A stretch of 64,000 nucleotides of DNA, from contig OZ024783.1 of the NCBI GenBank assembly GCA_964017065.1, positions 5,029,399 to 5,093,398 on the forward strand, in the 5' to 3' direction. The position numbers and the translations under genes are program-made. This document shows, piece after piece, positions 49,388-63,666 of this stretch; positions within the stretch are counted from its first letter, which is position 1, and each line of letters opens with the position of its first letter. The stretch comes from Haliclona indistincta. Lineage: Eukaryota > Porifera > Demospongiae > Haplosclerida > Chalinidae. The notes beneath the pieces were generated by a model. That model ran no database searches, was not told where the DNA came from, and saw nothing but the letters and a program-made list of their open reading frames with translations.

Positions 49388-52300
49388 TTAAGTTCGATTT
49401 TTGTCTTCAAAGTACATCAGCTGTGGTCCTCTGTTGTCAGCACACTTGATCACACAGTGACTGCCTCCACTACTAGAAAACAGAGCTACACTAGTCCTGC
49501 AGAATAAAATAATCGAAAAGAAACTGCAATGATGTCAAGATAATACATGTACTAGCTAGCTCTTTAAGTTACATGAAAGAAAAAATATCTGGTTTTTTCG
49601 TATGTCAATCCCATGTGCTAGTCTCACCCTGAAATTGGTGACAGCTCTTCTTTTCCTAACCCTTGATCTTGAAGTTCATGAACAAGAAACTGAGTTCCTG
49701 TTTTAGTGAGACTGACAAAGTGTGTTGGGTCTATCAAAAATCAAGATACATGAACTTTTTGCAACCCTCTTTCAAAATAAACTCACCCTTAATTGGAGAA
49801 TCTTTAAATTTGAAGAGACCACTTTTTATGACACCACCTGTCATTTTCCTGATAGAGTCTTTACTGCTACTAATTTCAGGACATTTCTTTTAAAAAAATG
49901 GCGACCAGCGTAAATTCAACAATGCATATATAACCGGCCCTTACTATTACTGTGATGTAATCCTTGGTTGACACCAGCACATTAGTATGGATAATTGACC
50001 GCTCTTCTTCACAAGCTGAGACCTCATAAAATTGAAAACCATTTATGCTGCCACCTTCAACATCTCCCCTAAAGATTCCTATTTAAAGATGTCACAAATT
50101 CACAATTGAGGTTAGCATTTACTCTTAATAATTTCATACCAGTATTTCTGAGCTGCAGTGGTTCTTCACCACCTCTTGCGATGACGAGACATGCTATAAC
50201 CCCACTTTTAGTACCAACCCAGAGTGTGAGCTGTCTTGCAGGATCTGAAATGACAATCAACACTTTAGTGAATAATTGATGGACAATCTAAACTCCACGT
50301 AGAACAGTACTATTGAATATGAAGTGTCCACAATAGTTTCTATAGAGGCTTACATTGTGACCGGATTTTTTGGGTGAGGTTGTATGTGTACAGTAATAAT
50401 TTATTTATAAATAACCTTTATCAAGAATCATGTTTGCTGTTTCAAGGCATTTGACATCACACGAACTATAAAGAAAAAATGAAACGTCTGAAAAGTAAAG
50501 TTGTATAAACTCACTTTTTGTCGCCTATTTTTGTGTTGGTATCCTTTGTACAAATCTCTGCAAAATGTACATCTTGATAAAGCTAAAGATGCATGGATGA
50601 CAGTACTTACTGATCAGTTTATTTTCGCTGGCTATGACTTGTATTAGCATGTTCATGTGTGTGTCCACTACCACTAGACCTCTTCCAGTGCCCACAGCTA
50701 ACCTGCAAGCATAATGTTATCAAGACGTGCGAGATTTATAAATTAAAGCTCGCCCTTACATTCCCATTTCTTCATTGTATTCTACACAATTCACAGAGAC
50801 AGTGTCCATTTTCTCATTGTTTTGGGCCTTGTGATAGTAGCAACTGAAATGCTGCAGTAGTTGCAATGGAGGATTTGGGCTGGGTGGAGAAAAGTGAGGA
50901 AAAGGTGTCTCCAAGGCTTTTGTAGAAGGAGTTTTATCCTCGTAATCTTTTAGAATGATTTCATGCGACTGAGGTTTAGACACAGCTTGCTGGATAAGTA
51001 ATGAATAATAAGTGTTCAGCATTAGCAAATGGCTGCTTCTTACAGTCGCTTTTCCTTGTTTCTTGCAACTGAATACAAGAACACGGTTGCACTTGTTCAC
51101 GATCAATAGATTTCCCTGTTTGTGATCCATCTGAACAAGGCACAATGATATTGTAACACATAATACTGATCATGTACGTAGTATGCCTTTATGAGAGTGA
51201 TTGCTTGTATTGGTTTTTCTAACTGGTTAAAGTACTGTGCAGTGTAGACCAATCGAGCAATTTCGAATGAGAGAACTTGTTTTTCTTCATACAGGAGAGA
51301 GAGAGGGAGAGAGAGGGAGGGAGGGAGAAAGAAAAAATGACTATAAGCATCAACTTAGAACTTAAATTTACCATAAAAGCATTCCCATAGTCTAAAAGAT
51401 CCATCATCATGTCTATAAAATTATGAATTTATTTAGTAACAACCTTTATAGAGCTATTAGCTAGCAAGCACATTACTGACCCAGTGGCAATCAATTCGAC
51501 TGGAGTATTACGAACCTGCATGTTGAAGTCATGATCAGTTTATGAAGCATTCACTTTGATAATCAGACCTTTGGTCGAGTTGAAGAATTTGCTTCTAGAA
51601 ACTCTTTTGTACACAGTCCACAGTGCTGAAGACAAGTCACCGGTGAGACGATGTAAGGATATTTATGCGACTGGCTGACATCCTGACTGTTTTGGAGTAA
51701 ACAAATGTATCATAAACTTATTCAATTGATCTAAGTATGGAAGCTCACTATATTGATGATCTGGTTTCCTTAGCATACAACAAAAGCTCTGTTTCTGTCA
51801 AAACTGCTAATTCAGCTGTACCAGCATCTATACACACACACAATTATACTATGCCACAATAGTACCAGACATACATACCTTGCGTCATGAATGTAATATC
51901 AACAACCTTGTTAACCGTGTTGTAGATCTCTTGGCTCGGTTTCAAATTGCGACCATCTTTCTGTACATGGATGTACAGTGTGTTAGATTCACAGAACGCC
52001 AGCCATTCAGCTCTGTCTTGGTGTCTGCGTTGGAGCTTTAGAATAGGTGCATTTGTTCCGGATTCACTGACTAAAGATTCAAAAAATTAATAGATCAGTA
52101 TAATAGACATCAGTTGTTGTAGAGGCTTACCTCGAAAAGATCGATGATCATCCTTCTTGAAAAGAGAATCCTTTGCCTTACAATCAAAATCAAATAGTTG
52201 CCCATTGCTGCAACCCACAATCATAGAATCTTGACTATGAAACCAAGCAGCTATTGGCATCTATAGAATTAAAAAACCACATTAAAAGTTTTCATAATTA

Positions 52301-53681
52301 TTTCAAGCTTTTTGAATGCACCTCATCGGTAATCTCAGCACGATTCCTTATTTTACTTTCTTTATCCCACAGAATGCAAATTCCATTAGAGTAAATGACT
52401 ATCAGCTGCTGTTTTGACTGCAATTGCAATGACATAGAGTATTCAACGATTAATTTTAGCTATTCAGATATACACACTGTTCACACCTTTTGAAGGACTT
52501 TAACAACCTTTCCATGATTTTTATGCCCAATGTGTTTACTACAGCATTGTACATGCATGTGAATCTAACACTTGGACAGTTTCTTACAACAGCTCTAACC
52601 TGATGTCCTCGTGTATGATATTTGGTTCTTTCGCTTCAATTATAACAACATACACATTTCCTGCCTCAGTTCCAATGTAACACTTTTCTGACGACATAGG
52701 AGACCATTCAAGAACACTCGGACTATAAATAAAGCAGATATGGAACAATTCATATTATGCAAAGTACATTTCTTTCAGTTTATAGTATCCTATCTGCTCC
52801 TGCTCCAGTGAAATACCATTAACAGTCCACAAGAAAACACTTTTATGACCAGTGAGAGTTATTGATAAGTAACTCTGAAACAAAACAGTTATATCGGAAC
52901 AATACAGCACACTCTTACCTGATGCTCATCTTTCTTCTTTCCTTGCATTGAGTTGAATGACAATAGTTGTACACATTTATTCTCTCCAACATAGTGTTCC
53001 TTCACTTCTCGCTGACCGCTACTGAGACTAGTTACTTAGAATTAAAGAAAAGGCAAAGGAATAGAAAATTATACAGTAACAATGGATACATAATGACTTT
53101 TCCATTGTCACATCCGATTGCAAGTAGATTGTGCACACTGTCATAGGCAAGACAAGTTGGTTTGAGAGGAAGAGAGTGACACAGCGCCTACATGCATGTT
53201 GAAAATAGGCTAAAATAAATGCAACTACACCTCTCACTCATATGTACACTGCCGGCATGGTCTATGGATGATATTTTAGCTCAGTGCACTATTCTCTGGT
53301 GTTTAGTTTACTAAAAAACACCACGGCAATACCAGGAACCACTAAGTTCCTCTTGGAGCCAAGCAATACATACACCAATACTAATAGACTAGTTGCCAAC
53401 TAACATAAAAACAATGCTGCATGCTCAAATGAATTTGTAAGCACAGTGGTATTACATGTACTCACAGCAATTTTGAGTATTACTAGCTGCATGCGTTACC
53501 AGCTAGGCTCTCAGAATTTACTAACCGTCAGGTATCTTATACTCTTAGCCTACTGCACAGTATCTGTATAATTAGCTAGCTACATAGCCTATACCGACAC
53601 CATCCATACACCAGGCTAGGTGTGCTGTGCACTGAGACGAACCGGTTCAATGAAACGATGCTGAAGTGAAGACGCTGCCAT
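49388..53681 (-). CDS. Lgl/tomosyn-family WD40 protein, gene E (~780 aa, 24 exons)
   Basis: Exons: 53681-53643, 53187-53090, 53027-52919, 52874-~52798, 52722-52600, 52538-52487, 52417-52322, 52260-52131, 52070-51879, 51827-51749, 51686-51569, 51515-51481, 51412-51372, 51284-51187, 51130-51044, 50989-50760, 50702-50611, 50557-50515, 50465-50416, 50244-50140, 50078-49945, 49886-49787, 49730-49628, 49496-49388 (stop TAA). It starts MAASSLQHRFIEP. Blocks: KPTCLAYDSVHNLLAIGCDN, VLEWSPMSSEKCYIGTEAG, PVTCLQHCGLCTKEFL, ELIATGHDDGSFRLW, LLQHFSCYYHK, LAVGTGRGLVVVDT, LTLWVGTKSG. The exon 4 donor is not canonical in my model. The intron after the exon at 51284-51187 starts with GC, and that exon appears to fuse two exons that are separate in the paralogues. 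C-terminus SSSGGSHCVIKCAD matches the paralogues. Confidence 0.83.
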
Positions 53682-53915
53682 TGAAGCGGTTGAGTCCAGA
53701 CTCCTGCGTAGCCTAACAAATCAGAGACTACACTGAAGACAAACAAAAGACGCCAAAATTCGTCTACAAAGCGTCGGTACTGTAAAAATTTCAAAAATAA
53801 TGTAGGCATACTGAGAGTATAGCACATAAATTTTCACTAAATAAAAATAAAACGCACAAATTGCAAAAATGAAGTAAATTTCACAAGGTTCACAGTATAG
53901 CAGAGCTCAGGCTGC
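53682..53915. promoter_or_regulatory. Presumed promoter of gene E and 3' end of the thiolase gene
   Basis: Only 234 bp separate the gene E start codon from the thiolase stop codon; both genes are on the minus strand. I see no clear TATA box. By position it must hold the thiolase 3' UTR and the gene E promoter. Confidence 0.4.
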
Positions 53916-57562
<3,647 letters not shown>

Positions 57563-57639
57563 GATCTGATCTTGATCGAAAGAGGGGCGTTCCTCTAAGT
57601 CCAAGTGGGTGTGGTCCAGTCACAGTTTGCTGCAGCAAA
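57563..57639. promoter_or_regulatory. Bidirectional promoter, thiolase / complex I subunit
   Basis: Only 77 bp separate the two divergent start codons. Both starts lie in an ATGGCGGAT context, a YY1-like element of the kind common at nuclear mitochondrial-protein genes. No TATA box is seen. Shared regulation is inference from spacing. Confidence 0.6.
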
Positions 57640-58044
57640 ATGGCGGATAGTTACAACTCGCCTAACTCTGGCTTTAATCATGAGTATAGGAAACGGTTTG
57701 AAGTGAGACGGCCCGCAAAGCCTCCTGAGATGTATGCAGGCATTACAGTAAGTGCCGATACGTTAACTCACTTTTCAAATGACGAGGATTTGACTGGAAT
57801 TCCAGATTCAATTCAAACATCACCTTTCGTGTTTTTTTTTCTGTATCTATAGCGTTCACAAGCTATGGAGAGATGGGGCAGAATGCGTGAGAATACTTTG
57901 GAGCACTTTAAGTTCACTCCACGCACGACAACTTATTGTGTGATCTGGGCTGGGCTGGTGCCATTTGCTCTCTGGCAATTGATCAAGTGGGAGAGGAGAT
58001 ATAGATGGAGGGCAGCAGGCAAGCCGGAGAGACCAATATTCTAA
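57640..58044 (+). CDS. NDUFB4: NADH dehydrogenase 1 beta subcomplex subunit 4-like (99 aa, 2 exons)
   Basis: Probable accessory subunit of mitochondrial complex I. Exons 57640-57747 and 57853-58044 (GTAAGT donor, CTATAG acceptor, stop TAA). It starts MADSYNSPNSGFNHEYRKR. The second exon gives RWGRMRENTLEHFKFTPRT, one membrane segment (CVIWAGLVPFALWQLI) and a basic tail ending GKPERPIF. This layout matches the C-terminal half of NDUFB4: Phe-x-Pro-Thr/Arg, one transmembrane helix, then an Arg/Lys-rich tail ending near a GKxDRTF-like motif. It is shorter than the ~129-aa human protein. The family call is from overall resemblance and is moderately sure. Confidence 0.65.
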
Positions 58045-59100
58045 CTGGAGACAGCACAATAGTTTAGGGTTCTAGCACTGTATTATTTAATTATGAACTT
58101 GTAACTAGAGTAAATAATTTGAACTGAAAAGTGTAGAGACGATGCTTGCAAAAGTAAAGGAACAAGATGGGATGGTGCTTGCAAAATTAAAGGAACAAGA
58201 GGAAGCTGCTGCAAAAGTAAAAGTCCCAAGTATCCCTACATTAGTGCCTTGAATCGAACAGGCGGATGCAGTCCGATGAATTATTTGACGGTTGTAAATT
58301 AAACCTTGATGTAGCTGTGTTTTGGAGGACACAGTCTGATGAAGTAATTGACAGTTGTAAATTGTTTGGAGAACGTAGTCAGATGAAGTAAAGTTAACGG
58401 TTTAAAAGGTATGGGAAGGTATAATTTAGGGCAAAGTGTTTTAAAGATTCCGCATGAGTGGATTTGTATTATGTGGGTCTCACATGCAAGGTCCCATGCA
58501 TGCATATGATCACGTCCATGTGACACATCATGTGGACAGCACTCTACAATCTTTAGCATTACGGCTTCATTGGGCAGTTGAGACAGTGCACTTGCTGTGA
58601 AGGCAGGCTGCAATTTTACAAACCACCTAAAATAGCTTGCAGCAACCCTGTGCTTAGGTTTATATGTAGACTACATGTATCGCTAGCTAACACTAATGTG
58701 CATGATGCACCGAGGGTTTTGGGAAATACGTTCGCTTTGCATGTATGTATTAGATCACCTTTAGCTTGCAGGCCTGAGACACCAACAAGCAGCACTACTG
58801 TAGTGGAACCCTCACTGTAGACACCTCTCAAAAAAGGACACCCACTGTAACACTAGAATCTCAAAAAATTAGTAAATTCAAAAAATGGTGACAACCCCTG
58901 AGATCAGGACACATTCCTAATAAGGACAGTGTTTGTAGGACTGCATGGTCCCACCCCAAGGGTGTCCAGATTAGAGGAGTTTCTCTGTATTAGCAAAAGC
59001 CGCAGTACAACTGCATGTATGCATGATCCATTGAATATAAAAATCAGCATCAATAATTATTATCACATCCCAACAAGACTATAATAATCACACTCAATAA
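58045..59100. other. Intergenic region with small repeats
   Basis: 58,115-58,240 contains internally repeated Lys/Glu-coding-like sequence (GCAAAAGTAAAGGAACAAGA repeated), and 58,260-58,400 has imperfect direct repeats around AGTCYGATGAA. A pogo-type MITE lies at 58,794-58,993. No convincing gene. Confidence 0.45.
58794..58993. mobile_element. Pogo-type MITE
   Basis: The left end GTAGTGGAACCCTCACTGTAG and the right end CCAGATTAGAGGAGTTTCTCTGTAT form an imperfect inverted repeat of the type seen elsewhere in the window. Subterminal AAAGGACACCC / AAGGGTGTCC also pair. About 200 bp, non-coding. Confidence 0.5.
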
Positions 59101-59123
59101 TTTATAAATTGTTCATTGTTTTA

Positions 59124-60809
59124 TTACATATTCTTGACTTGTTCATCTCGCATTGCAGGAATGAGACCTTTCTGGAAAGTAATCTCAAGTAGCTCATCAG
59201 CATTTGGAACATCAGGATACTGACGCAGTGCCCACTTAATGTAGACGAGGAACTCTTTCCAGTCAACATAACCATCCGAGTCCATGTCCAAGCACTGAAG
59301 GCCTTGTTTAGTTGTATCACATCGATAGCAGCCAAAGTAGGGAGCCATAAACCCATGGTAGAAAGAGTCAAACTGAAGGCGTTCATCATCTTGCACTTCA
59401 TCTTGAAGATCCCAGGTGTCCCATAGCTTACGAATCTGAGCTATTAATTCATCATGACGATAATTCTCTGTCTCAACAGATGCAATAACATCGCTCATCT
59501 TTTCTGTTAACTTGCCGCCGGCTCGATCAAAAAGGAGAGCAAGTCCAACCTCACTCATATACTCCTCCTTTCTGCCTTCTCGCAAATCCTCCAACATCTT
59601 CTCCTTCATTTCAGCAGCTATTTCCAAAGTGAATGCTTTGCTCCATCCGAACACATCTATCAACCTGTCTCGGATCATTTCAGTACCAACCAGTGTATTC
59701 ATACGTACAACCGGTTTGATATCGAAGAATTTGGCCATGTCAAACTCTCGCACAAACTGAAGAGGGAATCCAAAGACCATGTCTAGTGCTCGATCTCCAT
59801 ACAAGACTTGTTTGGGATGAGGATCCATTCCTGTTGTTACCTTTGTCACTGCTCTAGCAGCATTCCTCATTTCAAGACAGTTGAACTTCTCAACGACTTT
59901 CTTGTTGCCCAAACGAACGAGATTCATTACAGTAACTGAAGAACAGGCATGGCCTACAGCAGCACCTTCCTCACATATACTGGCCCACACTCCATCAGCT
60001 CCATTAGAAAGGCAGTCAAGAGCAGATGCAGTCTGAAGGTCCCACTGCTGATGGACATGTACTAGTAGCCTTCCATCTGTCCAACCACACGAATCCATGA
60101 CTTTACGCACACTCTCTGTCCACATACCTAGTTCTTGTGGAAGAGAGTCACCAAGATCTTCATAAAGGATGCCAAATAAGCGTTCATCTGAAGGCAATGA
60201 AGCGACAAATTCTACTATCTCCAGCACACGTTCAGGGGCTCTCGACATAGATGCAGCAAAATCACGCAGGTTAATCAGAACACGAGCATCTTTGTGGATT
60301 TCTGCTTTTGTCCATCTAATCCACTTTAACAGCAATTGACAGTGATCTTCCACGGTCCACGTGTCACCCCACTTGCAGTCTGGATTCGCCAAGTCAAGCT
60401 CGAAAATAGTATTTCGAAGACCATACTGTTTATTCTTTACCAACGATATCGGGACGCTCTCTGTGTCATAACGACCGTTTTTGAGACCTTTGGTTACTTC
60501 AGAGAACGAGTACAGATTAGTGAAATCTTCGCCACTGTCGGCCAGGTGTTGGCAGAAATCGTCGTCCACGCGAGTCATGTGCGAGAACGAAGCGACAATG
60601 ATGTGCTCGAGACCGCATTTCTTGACCTCGGCAAAGATCGCCTTCTTGTTTTCGATGGTGTGGCTGCGAAGTTGACCAACTGTGCTCTCTCGGATCGAGT
60701 TATCGAGAACGAAGAGATCTAAATTCTTCAAACGACCCATTTTCTCATCACGATATTGATTCACTTCTTGAGTGATGCGGCGAGACTCGGCTTTGACCAC
60801 TGAACTCAT
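59124..60809 (-). CDS. DRE-TIM (HMG-CoA-lyase-like) barrel fused to a C-terminal EF-hand, 561 aa, intronless
   Basis: Single uninterrupted frame, starting MSSVVKAESRR. The N-terminal ~300 residues resemble the HMGL-like TIM barrel family (HMG-CoA lyase, isopropylmalate synthase, pyruvate carboxyltransferase domain). The LDNSIRE segment (residues 35-41) stands where those enzymes have D-x-T-L-R-D, with Glu41 replacing the metal-binding Asp. HVH (251-253) matches the metal-binding HxH. SNGADGVWAS follows, as in the family. Residues about 508-519 form a perfect EF-hand loop (DMDSDGYVDWKE). The middle (330-480) is helical and unassigned. The gene has no introns, unlike its neighbours. The substrate is unknown; a Ca2+-responsive lyase or synthase is possible but speculative. 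Confidence 0.85.
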   Translation of the reverse strand: MSSVVKAESRRITQEVNQYRDEKMGRLKNLDLFVLDNSIRESTVGQLRSHTIENKKAIFAEVKKCGLEHIIVASFSHMTRVDDDFCQHLADSGEDFTNLYSFSEVTKGLKNGRYDTESVPISLVKNKQYGLRNTIFELDLANPDCKWGDTWTVEDHCQLLLKWIRWTKAEIHKDARVLINLRDFAASMSRAPERVLEIVEFVASLPSDERLFGILYEDLGDSLPQELGMWTESVRKVMDSCGWTDGRLLVHVHQQWDLQTASALDCLSNGADGVWASICEEGAAVGHACSSVTVMNLVRLGNKKVVEKFNCLEMRNAARAVTKVTTGMDPHPKQVLYGDRALDMVFGFPLQFVREFDMAKFFDIKPVVRMNTLVGTEMIRDRLIDVFGWSKAFTLEIAAEMKEKMLEDLREGRKEEYMSEVGLALLFDRAGGKLTEKMSDVIASVETENYRHDELIAQIRKLWDTWDLQDEVQDDERLQFDSFYHGFMAPYFGCYRCDTTKQGLQCLDMDSDGYVDWKEFLVYIKWALRQYPDVPNADELLEITFQKGLIPAMRDEQVKNM

Positions 60810-60880
60810 TGCGATCTTCTTTCCGTACCTCAGTGCATACAGATTTTGTCAAATTGTAGTACAAAACCCTCTACCTGGTT

Positions 60881-60888
60881 TATTTATA
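60881..60888 (-). promoter_or_regulatory. TATA box of the intronless gene
   Basis: Minus-strand TATAAATA lies about 75 bp upstream of the ATG at 60,809, a plausible core-promoter distance. Confidence 0.55.
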
Positions 60889-60899
60889 CAAGCATAGAT

Positions 60900-61750
60900 A
60901 GGCTATTATGACATCACTCCGTGCAGAACCGACCAATCAATCAGCTTCGTAACTGAGGGCACGCCCAACGTACATGTAGACGTCAAAATGAATGGGCGCC
61001 ACTGAGCGCCCGTCTTTAGAGGCTTCTGTAGCGCCAATAGTTTAGGCTGCAAGTGATTCCAGATCTCAAAAGATAAGTTCCAGGTGTTGTCTGTGTTACA
61101 GGTCCAATTGATACGCCATCCGTTCGAATTTCATTGGGACATTTCGTTGCTGAAATTCCAGGGGCGTTTTACAAGGGTGCTTTCATGCAGTGCTTGAGCA
61201 CCCCCTAAGAACCAGAGATTTCTTTTTTAATAAGGCATAATATATACTTAACCATGCTTAGCAGAAAAATTAATGTTTGCCATATTTAGTAAGGTGATTA
61301 GTGGCTTGCTAGCCGTAGGAACGCACGTGTTACTATACTAGCTCAGAGAACAGCTGTGAAATATGCCTATGTTTGGCTAAATGACGCTGACTGTATGTTT
61401 TGCCTGCAAAATCGTGAATCATGATGCCGACTTTGTCGATACATATACCTGCATTATGAATTTCACTTTCCAGATTAAAAGCTAGTCAAGCATACCCTAT
61501 TAAAGCAAATAGTTGAATAAAAATAGTAACTTTCATCAGGACGAAATGTAGCCAGGCGTGGCCTGACCAATCCCATTCTGGATATAGTCAGGAGACACTT
61601 GCCGCGGCAACGCCATAGTCAAAGTGGAAGTTGACCAATCAAACATGGCTGGTCACGTGCTGACATGAATTGAAGCGCGTGCAACGTAAGCATAGAGTAA
61701 TACTTTATACCTCCGCTTTGATTGTGGCGTTGCAAGATCTCAAATCGCTG
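60900..61750. other. Intergenic stretch, transposon debris only
   Basis: No gene is seen. The only recognisable piece is a short CAGGGGCGTTTTACAAGGGTGCT...GAGCACCCCC segment (about 61,157-61,206), similar to hAT-like MITE ends. Confidence 0.4.
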
Positions 61751-61756
61751 TAGTAT

Positions 61757-61875
61757 ACAAAAGTTGTACACGTTGCGCCGGACCCAATCAGATTGTGGCA
61801 TTACGTTATGACAAGCCAGCTCTAGTATCTAGCCAGCTCTAGTATCACGTTGCGCCGGACCCAATCAGATTGTGG
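61757..61875. repeat. Local direct duplication
   Basis: CACGTTGCGCCGGACCCAAT...TTACGTTA occurs twice about 85 bp apart, and between them AGCCAGCTCTAGTATC is itself doubled. A small local tandem duplication. Confidence 0.8.
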
Positions 61876-62075
61876 TATTACGTTAATTACATAATTTGGT
61901 TACGGCGGTTCAACTTGCATCTCAGACGTGGCTGTAGAAAAAGGCAACAGTGAATGCTGTGCAACAGGTGGTACAGATCTATCAAAGATGAACGCTGTGT
62001 AAACTGTGCCGGAAACTACTTTCCATGGAATACAGCGCCGTCTGAATGGTAGCTATTCGTGATCGTTGTGTCTAC

Positions 62076-62580
62076 ACAGTGATCTGGTAGTCTGGCAGCC
62101 CCACGTGCACCCCTTTGCATTATTGTGGAAGGGTCTGGCGTCAGCAGTATCAAACAGTTGTACCAGTCGTGGGATTTCTGCGATCCAATCAGATTGCAGA
62201 AACGAACGGCAGCCGGAATCAATTAATATGAATATTCATAGTACGAACGTTTGCCTAGAAATCACGCAGAATTGGCTGCAGTAGACGCGCTGTACACCTG
62301 CTTTGACCATACAAATGTCATGAACGAGCTACTGAACGTAATGTTTGTGAGTAAGAATACTAGAGCTGGCTTGTACGCTCCCCTTTGTAACTTACGCTGT
62401 AAACACAGTACAGAATGTGTCTATGCTTTGCCTGCTTTCCATTGGTGCTTGAACTAGATGTCATAGTTTCATTTTTAAGCTGACCGAAGGTTGCTTCTTC
62501 CACCAATGGAGGCGAGGCTATGCTGACGCCAGACCGTTCCACAGTAATGCGAAGGGGAGGGGCTGCCAGACTATACTGAA
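62076..62580. mobile_element. TIR element, ~500 bp
   Basis: About 60-bp imperfect terminal inverted repeats: GGTAGTCTGGCAGCCCC...GTCTGGCGTCAGCA on the left and TGCTGACGCCAGAC...GGGGCTGCCAGACTATAC on the right. No coding sequence; I could not fix the target duplication. Confidence 0.65.
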
Positions 62581-62779
62581 TAATCTGGTGATTTCGTCGA
62601 TCTAGTGACGGTGATAGAACTGTTATTCTTTGGTCTGTAACATCCACGGCTACTGTACTTCTTTTTTTAAGTACATTAGCACTACTGTGTGGTCAGGCAT
62701 AGTATTATTTTTCTTTTTCACCGCATCAGATACGGAATGAGTGTTTGAACAGTAATGGAGGATGTGCCCAGGATGCGAA

Positions 62780-63029
62780 AAGAAAAGAATGAATGAAATC
62801 TGTCGCAAGGACCCCTAACATCATTTAACATTATTGTCGTCGTCAAGCAAGCAGTTCCGGCGACTTTCATAGACTTCCTACAAGCGCTTACACTACAGAT
62901 TCACTTAAAATACAGTAGAAATGTATAAGTTAACAGTAGAGATATGTGCGATAACTCATTTTCACACACGAGTAGCCGCCATCTTAGTTCGAGGTCATCC
63001 CTACATATCATTGCCGAGCGGCAATGATA
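62780..63029 (-). repeat. Private-hairpin repeat family, copy 3
   Basis: On the minus strand: hairpin TATCATTGCCG / CGGCAATGATA (63029-63006, 2-nt loop), then the conserved block with TGTAGGGATG and AAGATGGCGGCTAC (63005-62972), then body with GTAAGCGCTT, ending in a pyrimidine-rich TTCATTCATTCTTTTC stretch. The hairpin sequence is unrelated to those of the other two copies. Confidence 0.6.
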
Positions 63030-63039
63030 ATAACACACC

Positions 63040-63660
63040 ATAATTATTGGAGAATAGTTGTGATAAATTTTGGGTTAGTTTTCTCGTGCACTAAGTAATG
63101 CCTCAACACATCAGTGCGGGGTTCTGCGGGGTTCTAGCAACATGCCTGTGGAACTGGAAGTAAATGCTGACACACGTACATGTGAGCAGCTGTGATTTGA
63201 TTGGTCAGTGTTTATTTCTGGTGCCTAGCTAATGCTACATTAGCACACCATCTTATGTATCCCCAGATTTCTTACCCAATGCATAACAGTTTTTTTATTA
63301 TACTACAGCTGAGTTTTAGTCCTTAGCAGCCACCACTGAAAATTTGCATGGGTGGTGGCAGAGCACCACCCTTTGCTCAATATTTAACAAGCAGAATACT
63401 ATTTGCATGTATCCTGCTTTATTTTTGTGAAATTAAGATTCTTTATCCACTTGCTCTCTTAAGCAGAAATTTTAGTAAACCATGCACTAAGTGAACAGGC
63501 TTGTTAATAACTTGACCGTACATGATGTATGCCAGTAGTAATATCCTCCACAAATTTTTTTTAGAATCACATGTCCCTACAACAACGCTGCTGAAGAAAG
63601 CCGATAATGCTAATAATGCTGTTACATTCTGGTGAGAGAATATGCACACGTACACTAGTA
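63040..63660. other. Intergenic, nothing recognised
   Basis: No gene or clear repeat boundary is seen. A short GGTGGTGGCAGAGCACCACCC hairpin-like tract lies at about 63,350-63,373. Confidence 0.35.
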
Positions 63661-63666
63661 TTTAAC

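Noticed and set aside
57563..57604. Upstream ATG adding MDLEERPSFDQDQI to the thiolase
   Set aside because: MADEVVYIV aligns with the usual family start, and the extension overlaps the short bidirectional promoter; the longer form is possible but less likely.
60336..60722. 128-codon plus-strand frame
   Set aside because: It is the antisense shadow of the HMGL-like/EF-hand gene.
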